From the NCBI GenBank assembly GCA_963576735.1, contig OY755173.1:7286873-7350872 (forward strand): DNA of 64,000 nucleotides, in the 5' to 3' direction. Both the position numbers and the translations under genes were made by a program. The notes under the pieces were generated by a model that was not told the origin of the DNA, made no database searches, and was given only the letters and a program-made list of their open reading frames with translations. Shown piece by piece: positions 61,636 to 64,000 of this stretch (the first letter of the stretch is position 1; each line of letters starts with the position of its first letter). The DNA is from Bedellia somnulentella (Eukaryota; Arthropoda; Insecta; Lepidoptera; Bedelliidae).

Positions 61636-62521
61636 TTTTGAAATAAATTTTCTAGTAAAACATTATTAATTGTAGAATTAACAATTAACTTAAAATACAA
61701 CCTTAGATATCAAAATGACACTATAAATAATAAAATATCTTTCAATGAAGTGTTCTTTTATAAGTCTATTGCTCTTTTTGGATAGCCCTCCTTAGTAGAT
61801 ACTTCTCACAATATCCTAGAAAACTAGGATTCTAATACTAGTTAAAATATTTAACTAATGCTTATTCCAAAGCAATTATGAGAAGACGTTCAGATATAGC
61901 GTTTTAAATATTCCGATCACGTAGATTTTCAAATAAGCCCATAGCATGCAAGCAAAAGATTTATGTCTATCTTAACAATAGCCCTTGGTTTTTGTAAAGG
62001 CACATTTAATGCAAGGAGGGAATGAAAGAAACGTCGGTGGCGTAGCTTCGTCTAGCTCTCATCCACTCACTAGGCGCGAGTGCATAAAAGAAAGTATGTA
62101 AATACACAACTATCAAAGAACCCCTTTTTGGCCGAAGCCACATTTTCCCGGTTTCGAATGGTTTTCGATGAGAGGAATGTGGAGTCGGTGCATTTTTACG
62201 GCCTTTGTTCTGAGAGTGTAAGGATTTTTGAGTGAGCTGTAAAATATTTTTTCCAGACATCACTTACACGGTTCACGAGGAACTTTTTGTTCCTGCAGGA
62301 ATCAATCCTTATAATTTATGTATGTTAGGCCGTGTTCTAAGATATCCTCGCAAATGTATCGTGAATTCAAGCTTTTGCAATATCTTATCAACACATCGAT
62401 CAACGTTTACTTATTCAACTCATGGCCTAATTCAGAAAAGTTTGCTCATTTGCATGCATTTGCCTTACTTTTTTCTTTCTATTTACATTTTGTACCTTCT
62501 TTATTGAATATATATTGAATG
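61636..62521. other. No gene recognised
   Basis: About 62000-62250 is GC-richer and opens an 85-codon minus frame (62006-62263) without recognised domain. Confidence 0.35.
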
Positions 62522-62529
62522 TGTACGTG

Positions 62530-62994
62530 CTGTGTAGTGTCGGCTTGGAATAGCACTACCCCATTTCTTGCGTTGGTTGTACGTAAGAGGCGACTAACGG
62601 TATTGGGGCTTTTAAGGGATTTTTGGGCGATGCGGTTGGAGACCCATCACCAAAAACCTTTATTTTTACTTTTTTTCCTACTAACATTTCCAATGGACAT
62701 CAACTTGGACCAAATTGAGAGTGTGCTCAAAAAGGCTGGCGTCCGAAGTATGAAGAATAAAAGAGCATGTATGAAAAGATTGATGGATGTAAACGAAGCT
62801 AGAGAGGTTTGTCAGGATCGTACAAAGTGGCGATCGATAGTCTCTGCCTACCCCAATGGGAACAATGGGCGTGAGTATAAGTAAGTATAAGTAAGTAAGT
62901 AACATTTCCAAGAGTGGCTGAGGAATTTCTAATTCCTTAGCTCTGGCTACCCCTTCTAGAGATTTACAGCCGTGAGTATATGTATGTAAGTATT
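62530..62994 (+). repeat. SINE-A, full length, split by a LINE tail
   Basis: 5' part 62530-62692 from CTGTGTAGTGTCGGC; 3' part from 62900 with AGAGTGGCTGAGGAATTTC, then AGCCGTGAGTATATG and a tail. TGTACGTG flanks the whole at 62522-62529 and 62995-63002. Confidence 0.9.
62693..62899 (+). mobile_element. 207-bp RTE-like LINE tail inside SINE-A
   Basis: It encodes the LINE C-terminal end (LDQIESVLKKAGVRS through VSAYPNGN, 62704-62865) and ends GGGCGTGAG with a (TAAG)n-type tail. It is flanked by TAACATTTCCA at 62682-62692 and 62900-62910. The apparent 121-codon frame starting at 62519 is a fusion of SINE and LINE sequence, not a gene. Confidence 0.9.
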
Positions 62995-63002
62995 TGTACG
63001 TG

Positions 63003-64000
63003 ATTTGTCCATTTTGTCTTTCATATATAAAGTACGGTGAACAGTATATGTTTTCTCATACAGTAAGACAGGTGTTTAACTCACTATTCGCTAAAGTTAC
63101 TACTGAAATCGTTTACCAAAGTACGACTGTCACCGCCTATTCTACAAATAGCATGTGGGCTTCATGAAGCTTGAGATTAATATCGAAGCAAGTGCTACTG
63201 AAGTAGAGGGCAATATTGTTCCGTTAATGTCTAGCATTTAGAACGTATGCGATGTCTGCCTCGTGTTGTCTCGCCGCAAACCGCTCTTATTTCTCTAACA
63301 AGACAGTAGCACCCTGAGCCCAGGAATCATTTGCCATCCGACAAAACGGTCTTTGTATTGTCACAAACGGTGCAGGTCGCTGCCAAGACGCCTCGCGCAC
63401 TGCCTAATGATCTGTGAACTAGATAAACTGTACAACATTGTACCGGGACGAGATCAACTCCTATCTGCATTGTGCCATGTGCCTATTTCGAACGTTGCAC
63501 CAACCCTTGTACTCTGACGCTTTATCTTTCTATAGAATTTGTCTCTTCAGTATTAATGGTACGTTGGTTTCGTTTTCCAATCAATGTAGCTTGTATTGTT
63601 CACACTACTTCCTTTATAACAGAAAAGCGTATTGATAGCAGTAAATGTCTGCGTCTATAGCCATTGTGAATAAAAATTCAAGCTTTAAAGTCTGAGTTCA
63701 TCTGAAAGACAAAGGGCGTACTAGTACTGCGTGTATGGCCCAGGGCTAAAGTAAAAACAAAAAAGAAAAGCTTTGAACCTATATAGAGGAATGTATGTTT
63801 TTAAAGATTTCGTCGAAAAGACGTTTTTATAGATGAATGCATGCTGTTTCCGGTAAACTGTATGTTTGTTATAGATTTTCTTACCTAATATTTATTTTAC
63901 ATAGTGGATCGTCCCAGCTTCGCACGGGTAGCGTTGTTTTTTTAAATATGTGAGGTTACTTTCTTCAGTCACTGCTCAAGCATTGTAAAATTCAGCGCAA
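63003..64000. other. No gene recognised
   Basis: GC-richer around 63240-63420. Two overlapping frames of 65 and 62 codons (63438-63660) in different phases have no motif. Confidence 0.35.

Noticed and set aside
62519..62884. 121-codon protein
   Set aside because: It reads through SINE-A sequence into a LINE tail across a defined insertion junction.

Overview
The window looks like insect DNA, most probably from a moth or butterfly. It is AT-rich with no long host reading frames. The repeats are of kinds I know from Lepidoptera: a BEL/Pao LTR retrotransposon, RTE-like LINEs with (TATG)n tails, tRNA-derived SINEs, and a repeat ending in AGGGTTCCGTAGC. The species cannot be told from the sequence. 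I find no convincing host protein-coding exon, no functional tRNA or rRNA gene and no CRISPR. The window is best read as a gene desert or a very long intron, broken by one 200-base assembly gap (50740-50939).

Layout. Positions 1-13066 hold old SINE copies (496-635, 680-958, 1792-2017, 3060-3395, 8748-8860, 11252-11594, 12103-12231), a 108-bp TIR element (1140-1247) and a 586-bp repeat (8112-8697). A complete BEL/Pao element lies on the minus strand at 13072-19488. It has 452-bp LTRs that look identical, a GCATG target duplication and one frameshift inside reverse transcriptase. Positions 19489-40500 are desert with further SINE-A copies, short LINE tails (34093, 35835, 37795) and a decayed jockey/CR1-like LINE tail (24559-24963). 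A 5'-truncated LINE sits at 41035-42536. The rest is desert with SINE copies, including two instructive nests: a 194-bp PIF/Harbinger-like MITE inside SINE-A (61384-61577), and a 207-bp LINE tail inside another SINE-A (62693-62899).

How the parts relate. The LINE and two otherwise unrelated non-autonomous families (here called SINE-A and SINE-B; the names are mine) share their last ~45 bases. These are a CTGCC-ACCCC...GGGG stem-loop, then (A)CGGCGTGA, then a TATG-type tail. This is what is expected if one LINE reverse transcriptase mobilises all three by recognising that 3' end. Target duplications of 7-17 bp around LINE and SINE copies fit this. The nests give a relative age order: old SINE-A before young SINE-A, and SINE-A before both the LINE tail and the MITE.

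A few GC/CpG-rich islands stand out from the AT-rich background (about 5613-5800, 9590-9765, 30300-30440, 46925-47050, 54100-54240, 60755-61035). They could be conserved regulatory elements, but this rests on composition only.
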